A stretch of 56,911 nt of DNA from Methylovulum sp. (GCF_028687615.1 NZ_JAQTZU010000022.1:1-56911), one strand, 5' to 3'. Numbered from the stretch's first letter, positions 1 to 8,027 are shown. Program-made: numbers and translations. Notes: generated from the letters alone by a model not told the origin.

Positions 1-1
1 T

Positions 2-103
2 GACGACATTCTTGATGTCTGCTGTCAGGCTTGGAATAAATTTGCTTTGCAACCGGACGCCATTCGATCCCTTTGCTCTCGGAGCTGGGCGGTGTTGTCA
101 TAG
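2..103 (+). CDS. IS630-family transposase, C-terminal end (partial)
   Basis: The window opens inside a reading frame whose last 33 residues begin DDILDVCCQAWNKFA and end at a TAG at 101-103. The spacing of acidic residues, the A-W-N segment and the following SLCSRSW stretch match the extreme C-terminus of IS630-family (DDE) transposases. The catalytic core lies outside the window, so activity cannot be judged. IS630 elements usually end a few tens of bases after the stop, so the right end is probably between 103 and 150. The call rests on a short motif. Confidence 0.6.
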   Translation, partial: DDILDVCCQAWNKFALQPDAIRSLCSRSWAVLS

Positions 104-183
104 AAACTTATTGGGATTGGTATAACACGGTGGCCTGTTGTAGTACCCCGTTTATCCGCACGGGGTAGGGGTGTAGACGTAGT

Positions 184-260
184 GGCCAAGTGTTTATGCG
201 GGACGATGTTTAAAGTGATGACGGATTTGTCATATCCTGGATGGCTGGAGATATGACTTG
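184..260. repeat. 75-bp palindromic element, copy A (upstream of yfdX)
   Basis: Together with 2223-2296 this is a two-copy repeat. Both copies contain a gccarGTGTTTA start, a cGGGAyGAT block and a palindrome with arms GTCATATCC and GATATGAC. Copy A lies about 225 bp before the yfdX start and copy B about 140 bp before the cytochrome start. It may be a mobile palindromic repeat or a shared regulatory or RNA element. The rest of the 104-483 gap is AT-rich and has no gene; a CCCCGT/ACGGGG hairpin sits near 147-167. Confidence 0.6.
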
Positions 261-483
261 TTATTGGAAAACAGCATTATTGTAAGAGTCTGGTTGAAAT
301 CCCCCTTTATATATGGTTTTTTTGAACCAATAATTTTCCATTTAATTTTTATATATTTCTTATCATATTGATTTTATTTACTATTTATTGATGGCATAAA
401 AAAAGCATAGTAGCATTGACACAAGCAATATTGACGCATTTAGTTTTTGCAAAGCCATTTAAATTACGGCATAAAAATTGATT

Positions 484-1425
484 ATGAAAAAAACATTACC
501 CAAAATTGCAGTATATACCGCCTCCATCATCATTTCATCATTACCTTTTACGTTAGATATGGCTGAAGCTGAAGCCGATGACAAGGTACAAAAATATCCG
601 GCTTCAGTGTCCAGCAATCCCCATACACCCAAGATCGGCAAACTCAAAGTCCTGGCGGAAAAATCGCAGCAAATAGCGAACGAAGCCGCTGATGTTTTGG
701 ATGGGACTGAACAAGCCCTTAGCGCGTTGTTGAAAGACGATGCCAAAAAAGCCACGGGGATTTTGCAGGGGATTTCTGGGAAATTGGACATATTGTTGGC
801 TAAAAATCCCAATCTGGCAATGATCCCGGCGAACGTTTCGGTCAGGGTTGAGGAGTTTGTCGGCGATGAGGCGAAAGTTAAAAAAATCCTGGACACGATT
901 GACGATTTGTTTGAAGACGGCAAAATCCAAGCTGCGAGGGAATTGATCGGTGAATTGGTCAGTGAAATGGACATCACTACCACCAGCATTCCGCTGACAT
1001 TGTACCCTTCCGGTATCCGTAATGCGGTGGCTTTAGCGAATGCGGGCAAGACCGGAGACGCGGCGGACGCACTTTATACGCTGTTAAGCAGTGTTGAAAC
1101 GACAACAGAAATCATGCCGTTGCCCGTACTGCGGGCTGAAGAGTTTCTGTCTGTCGCATCGGAACAGGAGCATAAACAAGATTTGTCGAAACAAGCTATC
1201 CGGGATCAAATCATCAATCTTACCGATGCTGCAAAAAGTCAGTTGAAGCTAGCGATATTACTGGGTTATGGCAGCAAGGAAGATTACCGGGAGCTGTACC
1301 AAGCAATTGATGAAATGAAATCCGCAATCCACACGGCGGGTTCCAGGACGGCGTGGGAAAACATCGAGCGTTCCGTTATGGCGTTAAAAGACAAACTGAC
1401 ACGCTTGAAAAGCAACGGGAAATAA
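484..1425 (+). CDS. YfdX-family periplasmic protein
   Basis: A 313-residue exported protein of the YfdX family, which is uncharacterised in most bacteria and acid/oxalate-induced in E. coli. The N-terminus (MKKTLPKIAVYTASIIIS) is a signal peptide ending near AEA. The body is helical and carries the family blocks VLDGTEQALSAL, IPLTLYPSGIRNAV and MPLPVLRAEEFL. The reading frame is open from a TTG at 478, but ATG 484 is chosen because the signal peptide follows it directly. No clear Shine-Dalgarno is visible. The next gene in the same direction is 290 bp away, so it is probably monocistronic. No oxalate-metabolism genes are nearby, so the E. coli role cannot be transferred. Confidence 0.8.
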   Translation: MKKTLPKIAVYTASIIISSLPFTLDMAEAEADDKVQKYPASVSSNPHTPKIGKLKVLAEKSQQIANEAADVLDGTEQALSALLKDDAKKATGILQGISGKLDILLAKNPNLAMIPANVSVRVEEFVGDEAKVKKILDTIDDLFEDGKIQAARELIGELVSEMDITTTSIPLTLYPSGIRNAVALANAGKTGDAADALYTLLSSVETTTEIMPLPVLRAEEFLSVASEQEHKQDLSKQAIRDQIINLTDAAKSQLKLAILLGYGSKEDYRELYQAIDEMKSAIHTAGSRTAWENIERSVMALKDKLTRLKSNGK

Positions 1426-1512
1426 ATTTATCGGGGCTGTGCCCCAATAAAACTTCGCAGATAAAGGCGGGGAATGGTTTTAACCCTATTTTGCGTCTGG
1501 GAAGGTTATTAA

Positions 1513-1605
1513 CTGATGTTACGCACCGACTACGAACTATCAATAACTTACAGTTATTTTTTGCTTTGTAAGTTATTGATTCTTCGTTTGCCTGCGTAAC
1601 ATCAG
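1513..1605. repeat. 93-bp MITE, copy 1, with 7-bp target duplication
   Basis: The terminal inverted repeats are CTGATGTTACGCA (1513-1525) and TGCGTAACATCAG (1593-1605). An inner palindrome is formed around TCAATAACTTA / TAAGTTATTGA. The element is flanked on both sides by the same 7 bases, TTATTAA (1506-1512 and 1606-1612), a perfect target-site duplication. Related copies are at 10121, 25493 and 26057. The ends match those of the IS relic at 26838-27883, so that family is the likely source of transposase. Confidence 0.8.
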
Positions 1606-1711
1606 TTATTAAAACCACGGCAAGACGTTAGTGGTGGCCAACATCCTAACGGGTTAAACATCGCTTGCCTATCTTCAGAAATAGTATTAACAATAACTTT
1701 TAGGTGCACAC

Positions 1712-1981
1712 ATGAATTTATCTAAATACACGCTATTTTCCATTATTGGTGCCGGGCTGTTGGTTTCTTCGGTGGTGAAGGCCGCTGAGGATCCTACTAA
1801 ATTTCAAGCCAGGAAAGACCAAGAAACCGGCAATCTTCAAGAGCGGCTGCAATTGTTGCAAGAACATCTCAGTTGTGTACAGGCGGCAACTGACCATGCC
1901 GCACTAAAAACCTGCAATGAAGCCGCCAAAACAAAAGGACAGGCTTTTGAGGCGAAACTAAAAGCCGAACACGGGAAGTGA
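1712..1981 (+). CDS. Small secreted protein of unknown function
   Basis: An 89-residue protein starting MNLSKYTLFSIIGAGLLV, with a signal peptide cleaved around VKA-AE. The mature part of about 66 residues is charged and helical and has two Cys (in LSCVQAA and LKTCNEA) that could form an intramolecular disulfide in the periplasm. A Shine-Dalgarno-like AGGTG lies 6-10 bases before ATG 1712. I do not recognise a characterised family. It stands alone between a MITE and a long intergenic region. Confidence 0.6.
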   Translation: MNLSKYTLFSIIGAGLLVSSVVKAAEDPTKFQARKDQETGNLQERLQLLQEHLSCVQAATDHAALKTCNEAAKTKGQAFEAKLKAEHGK

Positions 1982-2434
1982 TAACCACCCTGTAGAAGCG
2001 GACATGCCTGACTGGACGGCAAGCCGTAAGTGTTAAACAGTTTGAAAACAATCCTAGGGGCGTGAAAATTTTCCGGGCAATTATTTCAGGAAATAACTTT
2101 ATTAAGAGTCCGTAATATGGAATCTGGTAAAAATAACAGCAATCAGTGGCATATATTGAGTGCCGTTTTTAAACTGTTGCCGTCCCTGCTTATCAGTGTG
2201 GATACGGAATAGCCCTCCAATCGCCAGGTGTTTACACGGGATGATTTTTAAATTGTGATGATATATAAGTCATATCCTGGACTGGGATATGACTTATGCG
2301 TATACGTTTTCGTCCATTAGGAGTTTAAGTCCCAATTATCCTTTATTTAGAGGATGCCAACCTTATGATTGGTAAGCTTGTAAGATGGTATCTATGAGCT
2401 TTTTTTAATGAAACTTTTTAACGAGTACAAATAA
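1982..2434. other. Intergenic region before the cytochrome gene
   Basis: This 453-bp gap shows no convincing ORF. It holds copy B of the 75-bp palindromic element (2223-2296). The rest is AT-rich sequence with no obvious terminator for the small gene upstream. Promoter elements for the cytochrome gene must lie in 2300-2430, but I see no strong -35/-10 pair. Confidence 0.5.
2223..2296. repeat. 75-bp palindromic element, copy B (upstream of cytochrome c)
   Basis: This is the second copy of the element described at 184-260. Its palindrome is more perfect here, with arms AAGTCATATCC and GGATATGACTT around a short loop. The conserved lead-in GCCAGGTGTTTA matches GCCAAGTGTTTA in copy A. It lies about 140 bp before the cytochrome start codon and is in the same orientation as copy A. 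Confidence 0.6.
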
Positions 2435-2761
2435 ATGAAAACAATTGTTTCAGTAGCCGCCTTAACACTTATCAGTTTTGCAAGTTCTAGTATGGCGGCA
2501 GATGCAGAGAAAGGAAAAGACGTATTTACCCAAAATTGCACAACCTGTCATTCAGGTGGCAAAAATATCATGGGAGTTGGCAAGTCTTTAAGCAAAGAGG
2601 ATTTAGAAACCAACAAAATGAACTCAGCCGCAACCATTATTGAGCTAGTCACCAATGGCAAACCGCCTATGCCAGCTTTTGGCAAAACAGGTATTATCAA
2701 TGCGGGCGATATTGAAAATGTAGCAGCTTATGTATTGAAAAAAGCGGATGCAGGTTGGTGA
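2435..2761 (+). CDS. Class I c-type cytochrome, c6/c553-like
   Basis: A 108-residue periplasmic monohaem cytochrome. The signal peptide (MKTIVSVAALTLISFASSSMA) is followed by one haem-binding CTTCH at residues 35-39. The probable axial methionine is Met79 in PPMPAF, the arrangement seen in cytochrome c6-type proteins, and the C-terminal helix ends with an aromatic residue (AGW). It probably shuttles electrons in the periplasm; the partner is unknown. No redox-enzyme gene is adjacent in this direction. The copA/copB cluster is convergent downstream. Confidence 0.85.
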   Translation: MKTIVSVAALTLISFASSSMAADAEKGKDVFTQNCTTCHSGGKNIMGVGKSLSKEDLETNKMNSAATIIELVTNGKPPMPAFGKTGIINAGDIENVAAYVLKKADAGW

Positions 2762-3226
2762 TACTGAATATAAGCGGTTACTTACGAAACCGAAAAATCG
2801 TATGTTAATGGGTGCAATTAATTAGATTGTTTCCTTACAATACCTTTGCCAAAAATCATGCTGTTTTCGCATGAATCCTACCGATTTCTGCGGCTTGGAA
2901 AATCCTATCGTCAATATAAAACTCCTCTGCATTCAGCTCTTTTTTATCCCTCAAGCAAAACCTGTTTGATATTTTGGCCAATGTCGGCAAGCCTTGCTTC
3001 ATCGAATTTGTTTGAAGGGATGTCAAAAGACTTTTGGGTGGCTACTTATTCCGGCCTACGCAAATACCCGTCAAAATAAAAATGACTGGGCACTAGGTTT
3101 GTACTCCGAAGTAAAGGCGCTTGCCATTTTAGCAACTATCTTTAACAAGACCCTGAAACCCATATTGAGCCATTCCTTTCTACCGGTATTCCAGTTAATC
3201 CGATAAACGGTGGGCCTATCCGAAAA
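2762..3226. other. Intergenic region between cytochrome c and copB
   Basis: This convergent gap of 465 bp has no credible gene. It carries fragments of two dispersed repeats. The stretch 3045-3103 matches 46861-46950 (CTTATTCCGGCCTACG, then a near-identical run ending in TTTGTA). The stretch 3147-3171 (AAGACCCTGAAACCCATAT) matches both ends of the long inverted repeat at 25726-26025. No clear terminator is visible. Confidence 0.5.
3045..3171. repeat. Dispersed repeat fragments
   Basis: 3045-3103 is one half of the palindromic element seen complete at 46757-46927. 3147-3171 is one arm of the element at 25726-26025. Both sit directly downstream of copB. The matches were found by eye. Confidence 0.5.
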
Positions 3227-4261
3227 TCAAAACCAAAAACGTAGCCCCGCCACCCAACGCAAGGCATCGGAGCTACTGTCGGTTGTACTGTTGACATCAT
3301 GCGAAGTTGACCATTCCAGGCCAATGTACGGCGCAAATTCGCGGCGGATTTCATAACGTAGCCGTAGTCCGCTTTCAAAATCCGACAGCCCGTCACTGAC
3401 GCCACGGCTTAAATCACGTTGGCTATAAATATTCGCTTCGATGCGCGGCTGTAAAATCAAACGTTGCGTGATCAGAATGTCGTATTCGCTCTCAAAGCGG
3501 AAGGCGATACGGCCTTGTTCGCCAATGTAAGCGGTGGCTTCGATATACAGCCAATAGGGGGCCAGCCCTTGGAAACCAAAGGCAAACCAGCCCCGGTCGT
3601 CTCCTTGCCCCGTATCATAGCGGACACCGAGTTGGGTATCCCAATACGCGGTCAGGGCGTGTCCCCAAAGCAATTCATTACGCGCTTCGGTGAATTGCCC
3701 CGCGTCGATATTGCCTTCCGCCCTGAACACGGCGCGGTCGTAGGTTTTGCCATACCAGGCCTGCCAATCGTAGGTCAGTAAACTTTGCGTATCCGTTCCC
3801 AAGCCTTCCAAACGGTCAACCAACAAGGCGGCTAAGTTGTGCTCTTCTTTGTGGCTGTGGACAATGGCGGGATCGAAACCGTAGCCGTCAGAATAGTTGG
3901 CTTCCCGGGCAGTTTCAGGTGCTTGGCTGGCAGGGTTGTGTGCGGCAGGGTTGTGTGTAGCATGGTCGTGCTGGTGGACTGGTGTTTCTGGCGCAATCGG
4001 GGAGGGAGTTGGAGCGGCGGCATCCTGTGGCCCGCTAGCCATGCTGCCGTGTGACATTTTGCTGTGATCCATGCCTTCCATAGGGTCAGATTCTGCTTGG
4101 ACCTGCGTGAACGGGGCGGCTAGGCAAACCAGCAGCAAGGGTTTGGCAATGATTTTGAAATCCTGATGCTGGCATATCCACCCACAGATATTGGTTTCCG
4201 CGTTCCGGCAATCCCTGCCGGAACGACGGTTTTCCTTGAAATTCCCCGTTATTTTCCTCAC
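3227..4261 (-). CDS. copB: CopB-family outer-membrane copper resistance protein
   Basis: The C-terminal 220 residues, from LAALLVDRLEGLG to the final GLRFWF, form the beta-barrel domain of the CopB/PcoB family. The mature N-terminus is Met/His-rich (DPMEGMDHSKMSHGSM) and is expected to bind copper. No ATG lies just before the hydrophobic leader LLLVCLAAPFTQVQA. The only suitable start in frame is GTG 4261, which overlaps the copA stop as GTGA and gives 344 residues. That start adds about 37 basic residues (including RRSGRDCRN) ahead of the leader, and these are encoded by a REP-like repeat at 4200-4229. A TTG inside the leader is the alternative start. It forms an operon with copA. Confidence 0.85.
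   Translation of the reverse strand: MRKITGNFKENRRSGRDCRNAETNICGWICQHQDFKIIAKPLLLVCLAAPFTQVQAESDPMEGMDHSKMSHGSMASGPQDAAAPTPSPIAPETPVHQHDHATHNPAAHNPASQAPETAREANYSDGYGFDPAIVHSHKEEHNLAALLVDRLEGLGTDTQSLLTYDWQAWYGKTYDRAVFRAEGNIDAGQFTEARNELLWGHALTAYWDTQLGVRYDTGQGDDRGWFAFGFQGLAPYWLYIEATAYIGEQGRIAFRFESEYDILITQRLILQPRIEANIYSQRDLSRGVSDGLSDFESGLRLRYEIRREFAPYIGLEWSTSHDVNSTTDSSSDALRWVAGLRFWF
4200..4229. repeat. REP-like repeat inside the copB 5' end
   Basis: The palindrome TTCCGGCAATCCCTGCCGGAA with its flanks closely matches the arms of the long inverted repeat at 25801-25966. Here it lies within the translated N-terminal extension of copB, or between copA and copB if a later start is used. Translated in the copB frame it gives the Arg-rich RRSGRDCRN peptide. 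Confidence 0.7.
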
Positions 4262-5892
4262 GCCACCACCACAACCCGGAACATGCCGCCGTGCATGTGG
4301 TAAAACAAATGGCAATGCCAAGGCCAGTAGCCTTTCGCATCGGCGGTGACGCGAAAACTGACGCGCTGTGCGGGCTGCACGACCACGACATGCTTACGCA
4401 CTTGCACCTGGCCTTCGGCGTTTTCCAAATCGCTCCATAGCCCGTGCAGGTGCATGGGGTGGGTCATCATCGTGTCGTTGACGAAAACCACCCGTAGCCG
4501 CTCGCCGTAGCGGAAATGGATAGGCGTGGATTCGCTAAATTCCACGCCGTCTATCGACCAGCTATAGCGTTCCATATTGCCGGTCAAGTGCAGTTCAATG
4601 TCGCGTTCTGGCGTGCGGAGGTCGGTGATGATGCCGCCGACGCTGTGCAAATCGGCGTAAGCCAACACACGCCGACCATTGTCCCTAAGGCCTATGCCGG
4701 GATCATCGAGGTTGGTGCGCGGGGTGTCCACGCGCATATCGACGCTCGCGCCGTATTCGGTTTTGGCGTGGTGCACGGGGACGTTGCCGTCCATTGCCCC
4801 CATCATGTCCATCATCGTCAAGGGTTCGGGTTTGTCAGTAGCAGGAATGTCAGCTTTTAGGCCGGCGCGGGTTGCCAGTGTGCCGCAGGTATAGCCGCTT
4901 CTGTCCATAGCTTGGGCGAAAATGGTGTAGGCGTCGTGTCCGGGGGTGACGATGACATCGAAGGTTTCCGCCAAGCCGATACGGAATTCATCGACGGTGA
5001 CGGGTTCAACCGCTTGTCCGTCGGCGTGGACAACGGTCATTTTTAAGCCGGGGATACGCACATCAAAAAACGTCTGGGCAGCGGAGTTGATAAACCGCAA
5101 ACGCACCCGTTCACCCGCTTTGAACAAGCCAGTCCAATTGCCGGATGCCGGTGTTCCATTGAGCAGGTAAGTGTAGGTGTAGGCGGAAATATCGGCTAAA
5201 TCCGTCCTCGACATACGCATTTCGTTCCACATTTTGCGCTGTTCAAAGGCGGCTTTCAGGCCCTGGTTGGCAACATCACGGATAAAATCCAGCGCGGTTG
5301 GCTGGTTGAAGTTGTAATAATCGCTTTGCTTTTTGAGTTTGGCGAACACGGCCAACGGATTTTCGTCAGTCCAGTCGGATAATTGGATGATGTAATCACG
5401 CTCCGCTTGGAGGGTTTCTTGGGCTGGTGCAATGACAATCGCGCCGTATAGGCCCGTTTGCTCCTGCATACCCGAATGTGAGTGATACCAGTAGGTGCCG
5501 GATTGTTGCACTTTGAAACGGTAAGTAAAGCTAGCACCCGGCGCGATACCGTTAAAACTGATGCCGGGTGCGCCGTCCATGTCATAAGGCAAAATCAGGC
5601 CATGCCAATGGATGGAGGTGGTTTCTTGGAGCTGGTTGATGACGGTGAGCGTGACGGTGTCGCCTTCGCGCCAATGCAAAGTCGGGGCGGGGATGGAACC
5701 GTTGACGGTGGTGGCTGTCCGCGTTACGCCGGTAAAATTGACAGGGGTTTCGGCGATGGTGAGAGTAAATTCGGTGCCGCTGAGGATTTCGACCGGTTTG
5801 GCGGATGCTGTTTTACACCACGCCGGTAGCAATGAGGCCACCCCAGTTGCAATGAGCCCTTCAAGAAAACGTCGGCGGGATAATGGGGGCAT
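4258..5892 (-). CDS. copA: CopA-family multicopper oxidase, Tat-exported
   Basis: A 544-residue periplasmic multicopper oxidase that probably oxidises Cu(I). A twin-arginine signal (SRRRFLEGL) opens the protein. All four copper-binding segments are present: HWHGL (residues 95-99), WYHSHS (about 135-140), HPMHLHG and the C-terminal HCHLFYHMHGGM. A short Met-rich insert (MMDMMGAMDG) resembles, but is shorter than, that of Pseudomonas CopA. The frame is open from TTG 5895. ATG 5892 is preferred because it overlaps a TGA as TGATG with an upstream small reading frame, implying translational coupling. The stop overlaps the copB start. Confidence 0.93.
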   Translation of the reverse strand: MPPLSRRRFLEGLIATGVASLLPAWCKTASAKPVEILSGTEFTLTIAETPVNFTGVTRTATTVNGSIPAPTLHWREGDTVTLTVINQLQETTSIHWHGLILPYDMDGAPGISFNGIAPGASFTYRFKVQQSGTYWYHSHSGMQEQTGLYGAIVIAPAQETLQAERDYIIQLSDWTDENPLAVFAKLKKQSDYYNFNQPTALDFIRDVANQGLKAAFEQRKMWNEMRMSRTDLADISAYTYTYLLNGTPASGNWTGLFKAGERVRLRFINSAAQTFFDVRIPGLKMTVVHADGQAVEPVTVDEFRIGLAETFDVIVTPGHDAYTIFAQAMDRSGYTCGTLATRAGLKADIPATDKPEPLTMMDMMGAMDGNVPVHHAKTEYGASVDMRVDTPRTNLDDPGIGLRDNGRRVLAYADLHSVGGIITDLRTPERDIELHLTGNMERYSWSIDGVEFSESTPIHFRYGERLRVVFVNDTMMTHPMHLHGLWSDLENAEGQVQVRKHVVVVQPAQRVSFRVTADAKGYWPWHCHLFYHMHGGMFRVVVVA

Positions 5893-6201
5893 CAAAGTTC
5901 CGCAAAGATAGTTGTCATGTGTTTATTGCCGCGTTTGTAGCCAAACCGTTCATTGGCAAAGCGCCTTCCGGCCGCATGGAGTCCAGCAATTTGTGACAAC
6001 TCAAACAGCCTCCAATCATAGCTGAGCGTGGGCTGGTCGAATACGCCGGGCTTGACATTAATGTGTTGCACTTGGGTTTGAAACCTCGCCCGTAACGTTT
6101 CAAGATACCTACAGGGACTAAAACGGAACGGCCCCCTAATGCGCCAACTGTTGGTACAAACCCGTTTCGGCTTTGGTATTGATTCCTTTCGTGGTGGACA
6201 T
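5892..6201 (-). pseudogene. Small gene coupled to copA, with a frameshift
   Basis: Two minus-strand frames join into one plausible protein of about 100 residues. The first part runs from ATG 6201 (MSTTKGINTKAETGLYQQLAH) to a TAG at 6136-6138. One base of frameshift at the adjacent run of five G leads into a second frame that reads GPFRFSPCRYLETLRARF and continues to FANERFGYKRGNKHMTTIF. This frame ends at TGA 5892-5894, overlapping the copA ATG. It may be a sequencing error, a decaying gene or programmed slippage. I do not recognise the family. The overlap suggests a role with CopA. Confidence 0.4.
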
Positions 6202-6236
6202 GTTGACCAGTTTAAGCCTGCCGCAATGTCGGTTAA

Positions 6237-7259
6237 TCAACGGCTTAAAAACATCGCATCGCCATAGCTAAAAAAACGGTAGCCTTGTTTTACGGCATGT
6301 TGATACGCCGCCATCACCGGCTGATAACCCGCAAACGCGCTGACCAGCATCAACAGCGTCGATTCGGGCAAGTGGAAATTGGTCAACAAGGCATCAACAG
6401 TCTTAAACGAGTAGCCAGGCGTGATGAACAATTGCGTATCGCCGCAGGTGGCGGCAAGTTGTCCGGTTTGCGCCGCCGATTCCAATGCCCGCACCGCTGT
6501 TGTGCCTATCGCAATCACTCGGCCTGAACGGGCGCGGGTCTGGGCGACCGCCGTGACGGTTTCGGGCGGGACGCTGAAAACTTCCTTGTGCATCACATGT
6601 TCATCGAGATTTTCCGCCCTGACGGGTTGGAACGTACCGCTGCCGACATGCAAAGTTACAAACGCCGAACGGATGCCTTTAGTTTGGATGCTGTCCAGCA
6701 AAGCTTGGTCAAAATGCAGCCCCGCCGTTGGAGCGGCGATTGCGCCCGCCGTTTTCGCAAACACGGTTTGATAGCGGCTAAAATCCGCTTCGTCATCGGC
6801 GCGGTCAATATACGGAGGCAAGGGGATATGCCCGATTTGCATCAGCACTTCCAACACGGTTTGCCCGCCGTCAAACCGCAATTGGAACAAATCCTGTTCG
6901 CGGCCTTCGACCGTGCAGGAAAACCCTTCCGGCAAATGGATGGTGCCACCAGCTTTCGGTGCTTTGCTGGCGCGGACATGGGCTATCGCGTGTTGCTCAT
7001 CAACGATGCGCTCGATCAATATCTCGACCTTGCCGCCACTGGCTTTCTGCCCCAAAAGCCGCGCCGGAATCACACGCGTGTCATTAAACACCAATAAATC
7101 ATCGGGTTCAAGCAAATCAATAAAATCGCAAAATTGCCGATCAAGCAACGCGCCGGTATCGTGGTCCAGACACAATAAACGGCTGGCGGTGCGCTCGGTT
7201 AAAGGATGTTGCGCGATCAACGCGTCCGGCAGGTTGTAATTAAAGTCACTTTTTTTCAT
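6237..7259 (-). CDS. queA: tRNA preQ1(34) S-adenosylmethionine ribosyltransferase-isomerase
   Basis: A 340-residue cytosolic enzyme that transfers and isomerises the ribosyl group of S-adenosylmethionine onto 7-aminomethyl-7-deazaguanine in tRNA, giving epoxyqueuosine. The family hallmarks are all present: the [15 protein letters not shown] start, [19 protein letters not shown] and the C-terminal [17 protein letters not shown]. Length is normal for QueA. It is transcribed away from tRNA-Leu. Its 3' end lies 36 bp before the small gene that leads into copA, so copper genes could receive read-through. Confidence 0.96.
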   Translation of the reverse strand: MKKSDFNYNLPDALIAQHPLTERTASRLLCLDHDTGALLDRQFCDFIDLLEPDDLLVFNDTRVIPARLLGQKASGGKVEILIERIVDEQHAIAHVRASKAPKAGGTIHLPEGFSCTVEGREQDLFQLRFDGGQTVLEVLMQIGHIPLPPYIDRADDEADFSRYQTVFAKTAGAIAAPTAGLHFDQALLDSIQTKGIRSAFVTLHVGSGTFQPVRAENLDEHVMHKEVFSVPPETVTAVAQTRARSGRVIAIGTTAVRALESAAQTGQLAATCGDTQLFITPGYSFKTVDALLTNFHLPESTLLMLVSAFAGYQPVMAAYQHAVKQGYRFFSYGDAMFLSR

Positions 7260-7414
7260 AGGCGGGCATGTTATCAGCTTGGGCCGATTCAGCCAAAAAA
7301 TCCTTGAAGCAGGCGTTTATTGGGATCTGGTTTCCAAACATGGGCTTAAGTGCTCGCTAAAACGATGGATTTCAAAACAAACGCAGTTTAATTACAAAAA
7401 TATTAAAAAAATGG

Positions 7415-7443
7415 TTGGCATTTCAAATAGGGTTGCCTATAAT
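7415..7443 (+). promoter_or_regulatory. Sigma-70 promoter of tRNA-Leu
   Basis: TTGGCA (7415-7420) and a perfect TATAAT (7438-7443) are separated by 17 bases. The -10 ends 11 bases before the first base of the tRNA, followed by GCGC, a GC-rich discriminator typical of stable-RNA promoters. Confidence 0.8.
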
Positions 7444-7454
7444 GCGCATTCTTT

Positions 7455-7541
7455 GCCGGGGTGGCGGAACTGGTAGACGCGCCGGATTCAAAATCCGGTG
7501 ATGGTGACATCGTGCCGGTTCGATTCCGGCCCTCGGTACCA
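7455..7541 (+). tRNA. tRNA-Leu (CAA)
   Basis: An 87-nt type II tRNA with a long variable arm. The acceptor stem GCCGGGG pairs with CCTCGGT, followed by discriminator A and an encoded CCA (7539-7541). The anticodon stem CCGGA/TCCGG encloses the loop TTCAAAA, giving anticodon CAA, which reads UUG leucine codons. The T-arm contains GGTTCGATTCC. It is a single gene with its own promoter and terminator. Confidence 0.95.
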
Positions 7542-7552
7542 AAGGATAAGTA

Positions 7553-7584
7553 AAGGCTTTACAAGAAATTGTAAGGCCTTTTTT
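7553..7584 (+). terminator. Rho-independent terminator after tRNA-Leu
   Basis: AAGGCTTTACA and TGTAAGGCCTT form an 11-bp stem with one G-T pair around a 6-nt loop, followed by a run of T (7579-7584). It starts 12 bases after the tRNA 3' end. Confidence 0.85.
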
Positions 7585-7637
7585 ATTGCCTGTTATATTT
7601 AAGGCTGTGATATTTCGGTTTTTTATAAGCTCCCATA

Positions 7638-7828
7638 GTTCCCACGCTCCGGCGCCACTGCCCACAGTTAAGAGTTTAATTTAATTAAAACAATGTATTA
7701 CGAATTTGTAGGTCGGGTTAGCGATAGCGTAACCCGACCGAAAAATGTTCCACATAAGCCAATCGTAACCAATTGATTATTAAATACATTCATTTAACTT
7801 AATGGCAGTGGCGCCGGAGCGTGGGAAC
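7638..7828. repeat. 190-bp palindromic repeat with 23-bp perfect arms
   Basis: GTTCCCACGCTCCGGCG begins the left arm (7638-7660). Its exact 23-bp reverse complement is at 7806-7828. A second palindrome, GTCGGGTTA/TAACCCGAC, lies in the centre around 7713-7738. No coding potential is seen. It fills most of the 416-bp gap between the tRNA terminator and hicA. Confidence 0.75.
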
Positions 7829-7903
7829 GATATAACGCCAAACGGGTTTATGTTATCGGGGCGGCTAAAGCTGTTTGAATATCCGGTAAAAGTCTTTCTT
7901 TTT

Positions 7904-8027
7904 GGCTATGTCACCGTTAATTGTTGAAAATTTTTTACTTTCGGAGCAAAGCCTTATTTAATGCAGATTGTGGCTTTCGCTCAAAGCCACGTCATTTAGG
8001 GCTTCCACAATTAACGGTGACATAGCC
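7904..8027. repeat. 20-bp inverted repeat spanning the hicA 3' end
   Basis: GGCTATGTCACCGTTAATTG (7904-7923) is repeated exactly in reverse complement at 8008-8027. The right arm is inside the hicA coding sequence and encodes part of its atypical C-terminal tail; the left arm is downstream of the stop. It looks like a local inverted duplication of the 3' end of hicA. Confidence 0.65.

Noticed and set aside
1426-1450. GGGGC/GCCCC hairpin after yfdX as a terminator
   Set aside because: A stem of five pairs without a T-run on the plus strand; it may be part of a repeat.
2846-3079. Frame of 77 codons downstream of the cytochrome gene
   Set aside because: It ends inside a dispersed repeat, has no ribosome-binding site and no similarity I can name.
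5915-6103. A minus-strand frame with CLSCHK that looks like a haem-binding CxxCH
   Set aside because: It is a third frame over the more protein-like copA-coupled sequence, has no signal peptide or axial ligand, and its motif is a chance product.
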